A stretch of DNA of 64,000 bases from CALAED01 sp036378315 (GTDB lineage Bacteria; Actinomycetota; Actinomycetes; Streptosporangiales; Streptosporangiaceae), in contig DASUWU010000044.1 in assembly GCA_036378315.1 (NCBI GenBank), forward strand, positions 1 through 64,000, in the 5' to 3' direction. Positions within the stretch are counted from its first letter, which is position 1. Every line of letters begins with the position of its first letter. The notes beneath the pieces are model-generated. The model was not told where the DNA came from, did no database searches, and was given only the letters and a program-made list of their open reading frames with translations. This document shows, one piece after another, positions 55,908 through 64,000 of this stretch. Made by a program: the position numbers and the translations under genes.

Positions 55908-58369
55908 CCACGACGAGTGACCAGCAGGTGGAGCGGCGGGACGACCTCGTCACCGTCACCATCGACGGCTTCGAGATCAGCGTGCCCAAGGGGACGCTGA
56001 TCATCAGGGCCGCCGAGCTGCTGGGCATCCAGATCCCGCGCTTTTGCGACCATCCGCTGCTCGACCCCATCGGGGCCTGCCGGCAGTGCCTGGTCGAGAT
56101 CCCGGACGCCGGCAACGGGCGCGGGATGCCCAAGCCGCAGGCCTCCTGCACCACGCCCGTCATGCCGGGGATGGTGGTGAGGACGCAGCTCACCTCGCCG
56201 GTGGCCGACAAGGCGCAGCACGGGAACATGGAGTTCCTGCTCATCAACCACCCGCTCGACTGCCCGGTCTGCGACAAGGGCGGCGAGTGCCCGCTGCAGA
56301 ACCAGGCGATGTCCAACGGCCGGGGCGAGACGCGGTTCCAGGAGAAGAAGCGGACCTTCCCCAAGCCGATCCCGCTGTCCACCCAGGTGCTGCTCGACCG
56401 CGAGCGGTGCATCCAGTGCACCCGCTGCACCAGGTTCTCCGAGCAGATCGCCGGCGACCCGTTCATCGAGCTGTTCGACCGGGGCGCGAACGAGCAGATC
56501 GCCACCGCCGAGGGCGAGCCGTTCCAGTCGTACTTCTCCGGAAACACGGTGCAGATCTGCCCGGTGGGCGCGCTCACCGGGGCGGCGTACCGGTTCCGGG
56601 CCCGGCCGTTCGACCTGGTCTCGACGCCGAGCGTCTGCGAGCACTGCGCGTCCGGCTGCGCGCAGCGCACCGACCACCGGCGCGGCAAGGTGACGCGACG
56701 CCTCGCCGGCGACGACCCGCGGGTCAACGAGGAGTGGAACTGCGACAAGGGCCGGTGGGCGTTCACCTACGCCACCCGGCCCGACCGGCTGCAGGCGCCG
56801 CTCGTGCGGAACGAGGACGGCGTGCTGGAGATCGCGTCGTGGCCCGAGGCGCTCAGCGTCGCGGCGCGCGGTCTGGCGGCGGCGAGGGGCCGGGCCGGGG
56901 TGCTGGCCGGCGGGCGGCTCACGCTGGAGGACGCCTACGCCTACGCCAAGTTCGCGCGCATCGCGCTCGACGGCAACGACGTCGACTTCCGGGCGCGGGC
57001 GCATTCCAGGGAGGAAGCCGAGTTCCTCGCCGCGGCCGTGGCCGGGCGCCCCATCGAGGTCTCCTACGAGGAGCTGGAGCGGGCGCCGGCCGTGCTGCTC
57101 GCGGGCTTCGAGCCCGAGGAGGAGTCGCCGATCGTCTTCCTGCGGCTGCGCAAGGCGGTCCGCAAGGCGGGGCTCGCGGTGTTCTCGCTGGCCCCGTACG
57201 CGAGCACCGGCCTGGCGAAGCTGTCGGGCACCCTGCTGCGCACGCCGCCCGGCGGCGAGGCCGAGGCCCTGGGCAGGCTGATCACCGACAGGACCGAGGG
57301 GACCGCCGAGGAGGCCGCGGCGGCGGCGGCCCTGGGCGGTGCGGGCGCCGTCATCCTGGTCGGCGAGCGGCTGGGCGCCGTGCCGGGCGCGCTGTCCAGC
57401 GTGCTGCGGGTGGCGCAGGTCACCGGGGCACGCCTCGCATGGGTGCCGCGGCGGGCGGGGGAGCGCGGCGCTGTCGAGGCCGGCGCGCTGCCCAACCTGC
57501 TGCCCGTCGGCCGTCCGGTGACCGACCCGGCGGCGCGGGCCGAGGTGGCCAGGATCTGGAACGTCGCCGAGCTGCCCACGATCCCCGGCCGGGACACCTC
57601 TGGCATCCTGGCCGCCGCGCTCGGCGAGCAGCTCGACGCGCTGGTGGTCGGCGGTGTCGATCCGTACGACCTGCCGGACCCGGACGCGGCGCTGGCCGCC
57701 CTGGAGGCGACCCCGTTCATCGTGAGCCTCGAGCAGCGGGTCAGCGCGGTCACCGACCGGGCCGACGTGGTGCTGCCGGTCGCCGCGGTCGCCGAGAAGG
57801 CCGGCACGTTCGTCAACTGGGAGGGCAGGGGCCGCCCGTTCGACGCCGCCCTCAAGGTGCCCGGCATGCTCACCGACCTGCGCGTCCTCGACATGCTGGC
57901 CGGCGAGATGGACGTCCACCTGGCCCTGCCCGGGCCGGAGGCGGCGCGCCGCGAGCTGGCCGAGCTCGGCGCCTACCGCGGTACCCGGCCGGCCGCGCCG
58001 AGCGTGTCGCCCGCGCTGGTGCCGGCACCGGAACGCGGCCAGGCGCTGCTGGCCGGCTGGCGGCTGCTGCTCGACGCCGGGCGGATGCAGGACGGCGAGC
58101 CGTACCTGGCCGGCACGGCCAAGCCGGCGGTGGCCAGGCTGTCCGCCGCCACCGCGGCCGAGATCGGCGCGGCGGAGAAGGTCACCGTCCGGACCGGCCG
58201 CGGCTCGGTCACGGTGCCGGTGGAGATCACCGACATGCCGGACCGGGTGGTGTGGCTGCCGCTCAACTCCGCCGGCTGCGCGGTCCACCGCGACCTGGGC
58301 GTCGGGCCTGGCGCCGTGGTGACCATCGAAGGACGGCAAGAGGGACGGCAAGAGGGAGGTGCCGCGTGA
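55904..58369 (+). CDS. nuoG: NADH-quinone oxidoreductase subunit G
   Basis: An 821-residue 75-kDa subunit. N1b ligands are in CDHPLLDPIGACRQCLVE and SCTTPV; N5 in HPLDCPVCDKGGECPLQ (His-Cys3); N4 in CIQCTRCTRFS with QICPVGALT. The extra N7 set is present: CEHCASGC and, 27 residues on, the Cys of EEWNCDKGRW. The rest is a molybdopterin-oxidoreductase-like domain without cofactor residues. The last codons are on a direct repeat (GGACGGCAAGA twice). Confidence 0.96.
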
Positions 58370-59658
58370 CGCCGTGCACCGGCAGGGACGGCCTGGCCTT
58401 CTTCGGCTGCGACCCGTGGTGGCTGATCCTGGGCAAGGCGGTGGTCGTCTTCGCCTTCCTGCTGCTGAGCGTGCTGGGCTGCGTGTGGGCCGAGCGCCGG
58501 GTCATCGGCCGCATGCAGTTGCGGCCGGGGCCCAACCGGGCGGGTCCTTTCGGGCTGTTGCAGCCGCTGGCCGACGGCATCAAGGGCGCGCTCAAAGAGG
58601 ACATCGTCCCCCGCAAGGTCGACAAGCTCGTCTTCTTTCTCGCGCCGATCCTCGCCGCCACGCCCGCGCTGATCTCGTTCTCGATCATCCCGCTCGGGCC
58701 CGTGGTGTCGATCGCAGGCCACCGGACGCCCCTGCAGCTCACGGACCTGCCGGTGGCCGTGCTGCTGGTGCTGGCGATGTCGTCGGTCGGCGTGTACGGG
58801 GTCGTGCTGGCCGGCTGGTCGTCGAGGTCGCCCTACGCCCTGCTGGGCGGGCTGCGCTCGTCGGCGCAGGTGATCTCGTATGAGATCGCGATGGGCCTGT
58901 CGTTCGTCGCGGTGTTCCTGTACGCGGGGTCGCTGTCGACCTCGCACATCGTCTCCACCCAGCAGCACGGCTGGTTCGCCTGGATGCTGTTCCCGTCGTT
59001 CGTGATCTACGTCTTCACGATGATGGGCGAGTCGAACCGGATCCCGTTCGACCTGCCGGAGGGCGAGGGGGAGCTGGTCGCCGGCTACCACACCGAGTAC
59101 TCGTCGCTGAAGTTCCTGATGTTCTACCTCGCCGAGTACATCAACATGGTGACGCTGTCGGCGCTGGCGACCACGCTGTTCCTCGGCGGGTGGCGGGCAC
59201 CGTGGCCGGTCTCGGTGTGGTCGGGCGCCAACCACGGCTGGTGGCCGCTGCTGTGGTTCCTCGCCAAGCTGTCCCTGTTCATCTTCTTCTTCATCTGGCT
59301 GCGCGGCGCGCTGCCCCGGGTGCGCTACGACCAGCTGATGAAGCTCGGCTGGAAGGTGCTCATTCCCGTCTCGCTGGGGTGGATCCTGCTGGTCGCCACG
59401 CTCCGCGCGCTGCGCAACAACGGGGCCGATACCACCGCGTACCTCGTGGTGGCGGGCATCGTCGTGCTGGCCCTGCTGGTCGGGTCGTTCCTCTGGGACA
59501 CCCTGCGAGGCGGCGGCAGGACCGACGAGCTCGAGGCGGCGCCCGGCGCCGCTCCGGGTGCACCGGCCGAGCGCGAGCCGGCGGCCGGCGGCTTCCCCGT
59601 TCCGCCGCTGGACGCCCCGCACTACCACGGTAAGGAGGTCCCCAGTGGGCTTCACTGA
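58366..59658 (+). CDS. nuoH: NADH-quinone oxidoreductase subunit H
   Basis: A 430-residue membrane subunit at the quinone entry. WAERRVIGRMQLRPGPNRAG and the quinone-loop GESNRIPFDLPEGEGELVAGYHTEYSS segment are diagnostic, with eight to nine helices. GTG 58366 lies in the nuoG stop. The C-terminal 50 residues are Ala/Pro/Glu-rich and end in HYHGKEVPSGLH, overlapping nuoI by 14 nt. Confidence 0.96.
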   Translation: MTPCTGRDGLAFFGCDPWWLILGKAVVVFAFLLLSVLGCVWAERRVIGRMQLRPGPNRAGPFGLLQPLADGIKGALKEDIVPRKVDKLVFFLAPILAATPALISFSIIPLGPVVSIAGHRTPLQLTDLPVAVLLVLAMSSVGVYGVVLAGWSSRSPYALLGGLRSSAQVISYEIAMGLSFVAVFLYAGSLSTSHIVSTQQHGWFAWMLFPSFVIYVFTMMGESNRIPFDLPEGEGELVAGYHTEYSSLKFLMFYLAEYINMVTLSALATTLFLGGWRAPWPVSVWSGANHGWWPLLWFLAKLSLFIFFFIWLRGALPRVRYDQLMKLGWKVLIPVSLGWILLVATLRALRNNGADTTAYLVVAGIVVLALLVGSFLWDTLRGGGRTDELEAAPGAAPGAPAEREPAAGGFPVPPLDAPHYHGKEVPSGLH

Positions 59659-60169
59659 CTTCCTGAACCCGGTCAAGGGCTTCGGAGTCGCCTTCCACCA
59701 GATGTTCTCGAAGGTCGAGACCGTCCAGTACCCCGAGGTCAAGAAGCCGACAGCGCCGCGCTTCCACGGACGCCACCAGCTCAACCGGTGGCCGGACGGT
59801 CTGGAGAAGTGCATCGGTTGCGAGCTGTGCGCGTGGGCCTGCCCGGCGGACGCGATCTACGTCGAAGGCGCCGACAACACCGAGGAGGAGCGGTACTCCC
59901 CTGGTGAGCGCTATGGCCGGACGTACCAGATCAACTACCTGCGCTGCATCCTCTGCGGGCTCTGCATCGAGGCGTGTCCGACCAGAGCGCTCACCATGAC
60001 CAACGAGTACGAGCTCGCGGATGACAGCAGAGAGAGTCTGATTTACACCAAAGACATGCTCCTCGCACCGCTAAGAGAGGGTATGGAGACGCCGCCGCAT
60101 CCGATGCGGCTCGGCGACACCGAGGAGGACTACTATCGCCTCGGCCTCAAGGACGGTGAGTCCGGCTGA
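59645..60169 (+). CDS. nuoI: NADH-quinone oxidoreductase subunit I
   Basis: A 174-residue 23-kDa subunit with two [4Fe-4S] clusters (N6a, N6b): CIGCELCAWACP and CILCGLCIEACP. GTG 59645 is fixed by an exceptional Shine-Dalgarno, AAGGAGGT, 4 nt upstream and inside nuoH. NEYELADDSRESLIYTKD is the usual C-terminal block. The next gene starts in the stop (TGATG). Confidence 0.96.
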   Translation: MGFTDFLNPVKGFGVAFHQMFSKVETVQYPEVKKPTAPRFHGRHQLNRWPDGLEKCIGCELCAWACPADAIYVEGADNTEEERYSPGERYGRTYQINYLRCILCGLCIEACPTRALTMTNEYELADDSRESLIYTKDMLLAPLREGMETPPHPMRLGDTEEDYYRLGLKDGESG

Positions 60170-61035
60170 TGTTCTGGGTGATCGCCGTCGTGTCGGTGGC
60201 CGCGGCGCTAGGCATGATCTTCGCGCGCAAGGCGGTGTACTGCGCGCTGCTGCTCGCCGTCGTGATGCTGTCGCTGGCCACCGCGTACGCCGTGCTCGAC
60301 GCGCCGTTCCTCGCCTTCGTGCAGGTGATCGTCTATACCGGCGCGGTGCTCATGCTGTTCCTGTTCGTGATCATGCTGGTGGGGGTGAGCTCGACCGACT
60401 CGCTGGTCGAGACGATCCGCGGGCAGCGGCTGTGGGCCGGGATCGTCGGGCTTGGCTTCATCGTGCTGGTGATCCTCGGGCTCGCCCAGGCTTCGCTGCC
60501 GAAGGCCAAGGGGCTCGCGGGGGCCAACAAGGACGGCAACGTCTTCGGCCTGGCCGGCCTGCTGTTCACCAAGTACGTGTTCGCGTTCGAGGTGACGAGC
60601 GCGCTGCTCATCACCGCGGCGCTCGGCGCCATGGTGCTCGCGCACCGCGAGCGCACGGTCCCCAAGCCGACGCAGAAGGAGCTGTCGCTGCGGCGCTTCC
60701 AGCCCGGCCGGCACCCGGCGCCGCTGCCGGGACCAGGCACGTACGCCAGGCACAACGCGGTGGACATGCCGGCGCTGCTGCCGGACGGCTCGGTCTCGGA
60801 GCTGTCGATCAACCCCGTCATCGGGGGCCGTCCCGAGATCAGCGCGACGCTGCACGCCGACCTCGAAGGCGAGACGGAGGAGCACGCGGTCGAAGAGGAC
60901 GTCGCCGCGGTGCGTGCGGCCGCCGCCATCGGCGAGCGCGGCGAGCACAAGAACGCCTCGGGCCGCACCACCCCGCGGAGCTCCGCGCCCAGGCCCGCCG
61001 CGCCAAGGACCTCCGCGGAGGACGATCAGGCATGA
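60169..61035 (+). CDS. nuoJ: NADH-quinone oxidoreductase subunit J
   Basis: A 288-residue membrane subunit. The first 165 residues hold five helices with the conserved IVYTGAVLMLFLFVIMLVG (pi-bulge helix three). The remaining 120 residues are a hydrophilic Pro/Arg/Ala-rich tail ending in RTSAEDDQA, absent from E. coli NuoJ but usual in actinobacteria. ATG 60169. Confidence 0.95.
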   Translation: MFWVIAVVSVAAALGMIFARKAVYCALLLAVVMLSLATAYAVLDAPFLAFVQVIVYTGAVLMLFLFVIMLVGVSSTDSLVETIRGQRLWAGIVGLGFIVLVILGLAQASLPKAKGLAGANKDGNVFGLAGLLFTKYVFAFEVTSALLITAALGAMVLAHRERTVPKPTQKELSLRRFQPGRHPAPLPGPGTYARHNAVDMPALLPDGSVSELSINPVIGGRPEISATLHADLEGETEEHAVEEDVAAVRAAAAIGERGEHKNASGRTTPRSSAPRPAAPRTSAEDDQA

Positions 61036-61322
61036 ACTACGTGATCCTTTCGGCCATCCTGTTCACCATCGGGGCGCTGGGCGTGCTGATCCGCCGCAAC
61101 GCCATCGTGGTGTTCATGTGCGTCGAGCTGATGCTTAACGCGGCGAACCTGGCGTTCGTCAGCTTCGCCCGGGTGAACGGCAACCTCGACGGGCAGATCA
61201 TCGCCTTCTTCGTGATGGTGGTGGCCGCCGCCGAGGTCGTCGTGGGCCTGGCGATCATTATGACGATCTTCCGTAGCCGCAGGTCCTCGTCGGTCGACGA
61301 CGCGAACCTGCTGAAGTACTGA
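61032..61322 (+). CDS. nuoK: NADH-quinone oxidoreductase subunit K
   Basis: A 96-residue, three-helix membrane subunit. The essential Glu of helix two is in VFMCVELMLNAANLAFVSFA, and that of helix three in VVAAAEVVVGLAIIM. ATG 61032 overlaps the nuoJ stop. Confidence 0.96.
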   Translation: MNYVILSAILFTIGALGVLIRRNAIVVFMCVELMLNAANLAFVSFARVNGNLDGQIIAFFVMVVAAAEVVVGLAIIMTIFRSRRSSSVDDANLLKY

Positions 61323-61333
61323 CGGGGTTGCAC

Positions 61334-63241
61334 ATGCATGCGACGCAGGCCGAGGGCGTCCAGTCCCTGGCGTGGCTGCTCATCGCGCTGCCGCTGGCGA
61401 GCGCCGCCGTGCTGCTGGTCGGCGGCCGCCGCACCGACCGGTGGGGTCACCTGCTCGGGTGCGCGGCGCCGCTGGCCGCCTTCGGCATCGGCGTGGCCGC
61501 GTTCGTCCAGATGCTCGGCTACGGCGCGGCGGAGCGCGCGCGGGTCCTGCACCTGTACGACTGGATCCAGGTGGGCCGCTTCAACGTGGACGTCGGGCTG
61601 CTGCTCGACCCGCTGTCGATCAGCTTCACGCTGCTGATCACCGGGGTGGGCTCGCTGATCCACATCTACTCGATCGGCTACATGTCCCACGACACCGACC
61701 GGCGGCGGTTCTTCGCGTACATGAACCTGTTCCTCGCCGCGATGCTGCTGCTGGTGCTGGCCGACAACTACCTGGCTCTGTACGTCGGGTGGGAAGGGGT
61801 CGGCCTCGCCTCCTACCTGCTCATCGGCTTCTGGCAGTTCAAGCCGTCGGCGGCGGTGGCGGCGAAGAAGGCGTTCGTCGTCAACCGGGTCGGCGACTTC
61901 GGCCTGTCGGTCGCGATCATGGTGATGTTCGCTGCGTTCGGCGCCGTGTCGTTCAGCGGGGTGTTCGGCGCGGCGCATGGCGCGTCGAAGGGCCTGCTCA
62001 CCGCGATCGGGCTGCTGCTCCTGCTCGGCGCCTGCGGCAAGTCGGCCCAGCTGCCGCTGCAATCGTGGTTGCTGGACGCGATGGAGGGCCCGACGCCGGT
62101 CTCCGCGCTGATCCACGCGGCGACGATGGTGACCGCGGGCGTCTACCTGATCGTCCGGTCCAACCCGATCTTCAATCTGGCGCCGGACGCGCAGCTCGTG
62201 GTGACGATCGTGGGCGCGGCCACGCTGCTGTTCGGGGCGATCATCGGATGCGCGAAGGACGACATCAAGAAGGGCCTGGCCGGGTCGACGATGTCGCAGA
62301 TCGGCTACATGATCCTCGCGGCCGGTCTGGGGCCGGCGGGCTACGCGTTCGCCATCCTGCACCTGCTGACCCACGGTTTCTTCAAGGCGGGCCTGTTCCT
62401 CGGTGCCGGCTCGGTCATGCACGCCATGAACGACGAAGTCGACATGCGGCGATATGGCGGGCTATGGCGGGTCATGCCGTGGACTTTCGCGACATTCGGC
62501 CTTGGCTATCTGGCGATCATCGGGATGTTCCCGTTCTCCGGCTTCTTCTCCAAGGACAAGATCATCGAGGGTGCGTTCGACAAGGGCGGCACGTCGGGCT
62601 GGATCCTCGGGGCCTGCGCGCTGGTCGGCGCCGGCATCACCGCGTACTACATGACCCGGATGATGGTGATGACCTTCTTCGGCGAGCGCCGCTGGGCCGA
62701 CGACGCCCACCCGCACGAGTCGCCGGCGGTCATGATCGGACCGATGGTGCTGCTCGCGTTCGGCTCGGTGTTCGCCGGCTTCCTGCTCACCCTCGGCGCC
62801 CGGTTCCAGGACTTCCTCGCCCCGGTGGTCGGCGTGTCGCCGGAGCGCGGGGTGCACACGATCTCCCCGGTCGTGCTCACCGCGCTCACCTTGCTGGTGA
62901 TGGCGGGTGGCGTGATCGCCGCGTACGCGCAGTACGGGCGGCGCCCGGTCCCGGCGGTGGCGCCGGCCGGATCGTTCGCCACCGTGGCCGCGCGCAAGGA
63001 CCTGTACGGCGACGCGCTCAACGAGTCGCTCATCATGCGGCCCGGCCAGTGGCTGACCCGGCTGACGGTGTTCTTCGACAGCCGGGGGGTGGACGGCCTG
63101 GTCAACACGGTGGCCGCGACGATCGGCGGCACGAGCGGGCGGGTCAGGCGGCTGCAGACCGGGTTCGTCCGGACGTACGCGTTGTCCATGTTCTTCGGTG
63201 CGGCGCTCGTCATCGGCGCCCTGCTCCTGGTGAGGCTGTGA
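61334..63241 (+). CDS. nuoL: NADH-quinone oxidoreductase subunit L
   Basis: A 635-residue antiporter-like proton-pumping subunit with the long lateral helix. LYVGWEGVGLASYLLIGFW, AFVVNRVGDFGLS, QLPLQSWLLDAMEGPTPVSALIHAATMVTAGVYL and HLLTHGFFKAGLFLGAGSVMH are the proton-channel blocks. ATG 61334 is preferred over TTG 61328. The preceding stop is 11 bp away. Confidence 0.96.
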   Translation: MHATQAEGVQSLAWLLIALPLASAAVLLVGGRRTDRWGHLLGCAAPLAAFGIGVAAFVQMLGYGAAERARVLHLYDWIQVGRFNVDVGLLLDPLSISFTLLITGVGSLIHIYSIGYMSHDTDRRRFFAYMNLFLAAMLLLVLADNYLALYVGWEGVGLASYLLIGFWQFKPSAAVAAKKAFVVNRVGDFGLSVAIMVMFAAFGAVSFSGVFGAAHGASKGLLTAIGLLLLLGACGKSAQLPLQSWLLDAMEGPTPVSALIHAATMVTAGVYLIVRSNPIFNLAPDAQLVVTIVGAATLLFGAIIGCAKDDIKKGLAGSTMSQIGYMILAAGLGPAGYAFAILHLLTHGFFKAGLFLGAGSVMHAMNDEVDMRRYGGLWRVMPWTFATFGLGYLAIIGMFPFSGFFSKDKIIEGAFDKGGTSGWILGACALVGAGITAYYMTRMMVMTFFGERRWADDAHPHESPAVMIGPMVLLAFGSVFAGFLLTLGARFQDFLAPVVGVSPERGVHTISPVVLTALTLLVMAGGVIAAYAQYGRRPVPAVAPAGSFATVAARKDLYGDALNESLIMRPGQWLTRLTVFFDSRGVDGLVNTVAATIGGTSGRVRRLQTGFVRTYALSMFFGAALVIGALLLVRL

Positions 63242-63245
63242 ACCG

Positions 63246-64000
63246 ATGCTGACCACCCTCATCGCGATCCCCGCCATCGGCGCGCTCCTGGTCGCGCTGC
63301 TGCCCAAGGGCGCCGACGCCCTGGCCAAGTGGACGGCGCTGGCCGTCTCGCTGGTCGTGACCGCGCTCACGATCGTCATGGCCGTCGGGTTCGACGCACA
63401 CGGGTCGCGCTTCCAGTACGTCCAGTCGTACTGGTGGATCAAGCAGTTCGGAGTGCACTGGGCGGTCGGCGTGGACGGCGTCGCGCTGGTGCTCATCGCG
63501 CTGTCGGTGATCCTGGTGCCGGTGGTCGTGCTGGCCTCCTGGCACGACGCGGACCGGTCCGGCGCCTCCGAGGCGCCGGAAGGTCCGCCGCCGAGGCGGT
63601 CGGTGAAGACCTACTTCGCCCTGCTGCTGAGCCTCGAAGCGATGATCATCGGAGTGTTCGCGGCGACCGACCTCTTCCTCTTCTATGTCTTCTTCGAGGC
63701 GATGCTGGTCCCGGTGTACTTCATCATCGGGTCGTACGGCGGGCCGCAGCGGTCGTACGCGGCGGTGAAGTTCCTGCTCTACTCGCTGTTCGGCGGGCTG
63801 CTCATGCTCGCCGCTGTCATCGCGCTCTACGTCATCTCCGGCACCGGCTCGTTCCTGATCAGCGACCTGACCAAGGCGAACCTCGACGTCGGCACCGCCA
63901 GGTGGATCTTCCTCGGCTTCTTCGTCGCGTTCGCCATCAAGGCGCCGCTCGTGCCGTTCCACACCTGGCTGCCGGACGCCGCCGGGCAGTCGCCCGCCGG
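63246..64000 (+). CDS. nuoM: NADH-quinone oxidoreductase subunit M, truncated by window edge
   Basis: The first 251 codons of the second antiporter-like subunit. The N-terminal helices, WAVGVDGVALVLIALSVILVP, the channel Glu in LFLFYVFFEAMLVPVYFIIG and the start of helix seven FVAFAIKAPLVPFHTWLPDA are present. A charged insert (about 98-118, WHDADRSGASEAPEGPP) sits between early helices. ATG 63246 is 4 bp after nuoL. nuoN should follow beyond the window. Confidence 0.95.
   Translation, partial: MLTTLIAIPAIGALLVALLPKGADALAKWTALAVSLVVTALTIVMAVGFDAHGSRFQYVQSYWWIKQFGVHWAVGVDGVALVLIALSVILVPVVVLASWHDADRSGASEAPEGPPPRRSVKTYFALLLSLEAMIIGVFAATDLFLFYVFFEAMLVPVYFIIGSYGGPQRSYAAVKFLLYSLFGGLLMLAAVIALYVISGTGSFLISDLTKANLDVGTARWIFLGFFVAFAIKAPLVPFHTWLPDAAGQSPA

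Overview
The window is one continuous stretch of a high-GC actinobacterial chromosome. The signs are about 70% GC with strong third-position GC bias, many GTG and TTG starts, dense ATGA/GTGA/TGATG gene overlaps, a 32-residue bS22 ribosomal protein, BldC and BdtA-like developmental regulators, a DUF397/XRE/ATPase trio, mono-functional proline dehydrogenase, and the order rex-hemA-hemC-hemD-hemB. Gene content and order fit a mycelial actinomycete, most likely Streptosporangiales (Nonomuraea/Streptosporangium-like). The family assignment is inference from gene order and needs a marker-gene search. I see no insertion sequence, tRNA, rRNA or CRISPR array.

Region by region. 1-9.3 kb: a truncated methyltransferase, a sugar phosphate isomerase, a TetR regulator with a divided-palindrome operator over a leaderless ABC-2 efflux operon, putB and proC, and a MacA/MacB-like adaptor-ATPase-permease operon. 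9.3-17.4 kb: mostly minus strand, with acyltransferase, SDR epimerase, bS22, BldC-like HTH, a conserved phosphatase-like protein, AcuC deacetylase, MFS transporter, a divergent esterase and a HAD hydrolase. 17.5-25.2 kb: a membrane/ABM-domain fusion protein, glutaredoxin, Rex with its own operator, and the tetrapyrrole operon hemA-hemC-hemD-hemB. 25.2-31.2 kb: a five-gene accessory block between hemB and hemL (membrane-anchored HTH regulator, small secreted two-cysteine peptide, NB-ARC/TPR ATPase, primase-like protein lacking a catalytic acid, and a membrane pseudokinase). 31.3-37.9 kb: hemL, a DapA-family aldolase divergent from a LysR regulator, the DUF397/XRE/ATPase trio, an EamA exporter and a histidine phosphatase. 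37.9-41.8 kb: cytochrome c maturation operon (ResA/TlpA-CcdA-ResB-CcsB). 41.8-47.7 kb: a PLDc_N protein, an anthrax lethal factor-like metallopeptidase with a small partner, BldC, a threonine dehydratase-like enzyme, a DUF4229 protein and two tandem secreted propeller-like paralogues. 47.8-64 kb: PAP2 protein, menG, menJ-like reductase and the nuo operon nuoA to nuoM, cut by the right edge.

How it fits together. Much of the window serves respiration and its redox control: haem synthesis, cytochrome c maturation, menaquinone completion and complex I. Rex is encoded here, and 18-bp Rex operators lie upstream of rex-hem and of menJ-nuo, so one NADH sensor probably controls both. Two copies of a BlaI-type palindrome (ACTACA-N3-TGTAGT) lie before the cytochrome c maturation operon and between bldC and the dehydratase gene. 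The most novel-looking parts are the regulator/secreted-peptide pair at 25.2-26.4 kb with its duplicated GGGACGTCCC operators, and the lethal factor-like protease pair at 42.2-43.2 kb.
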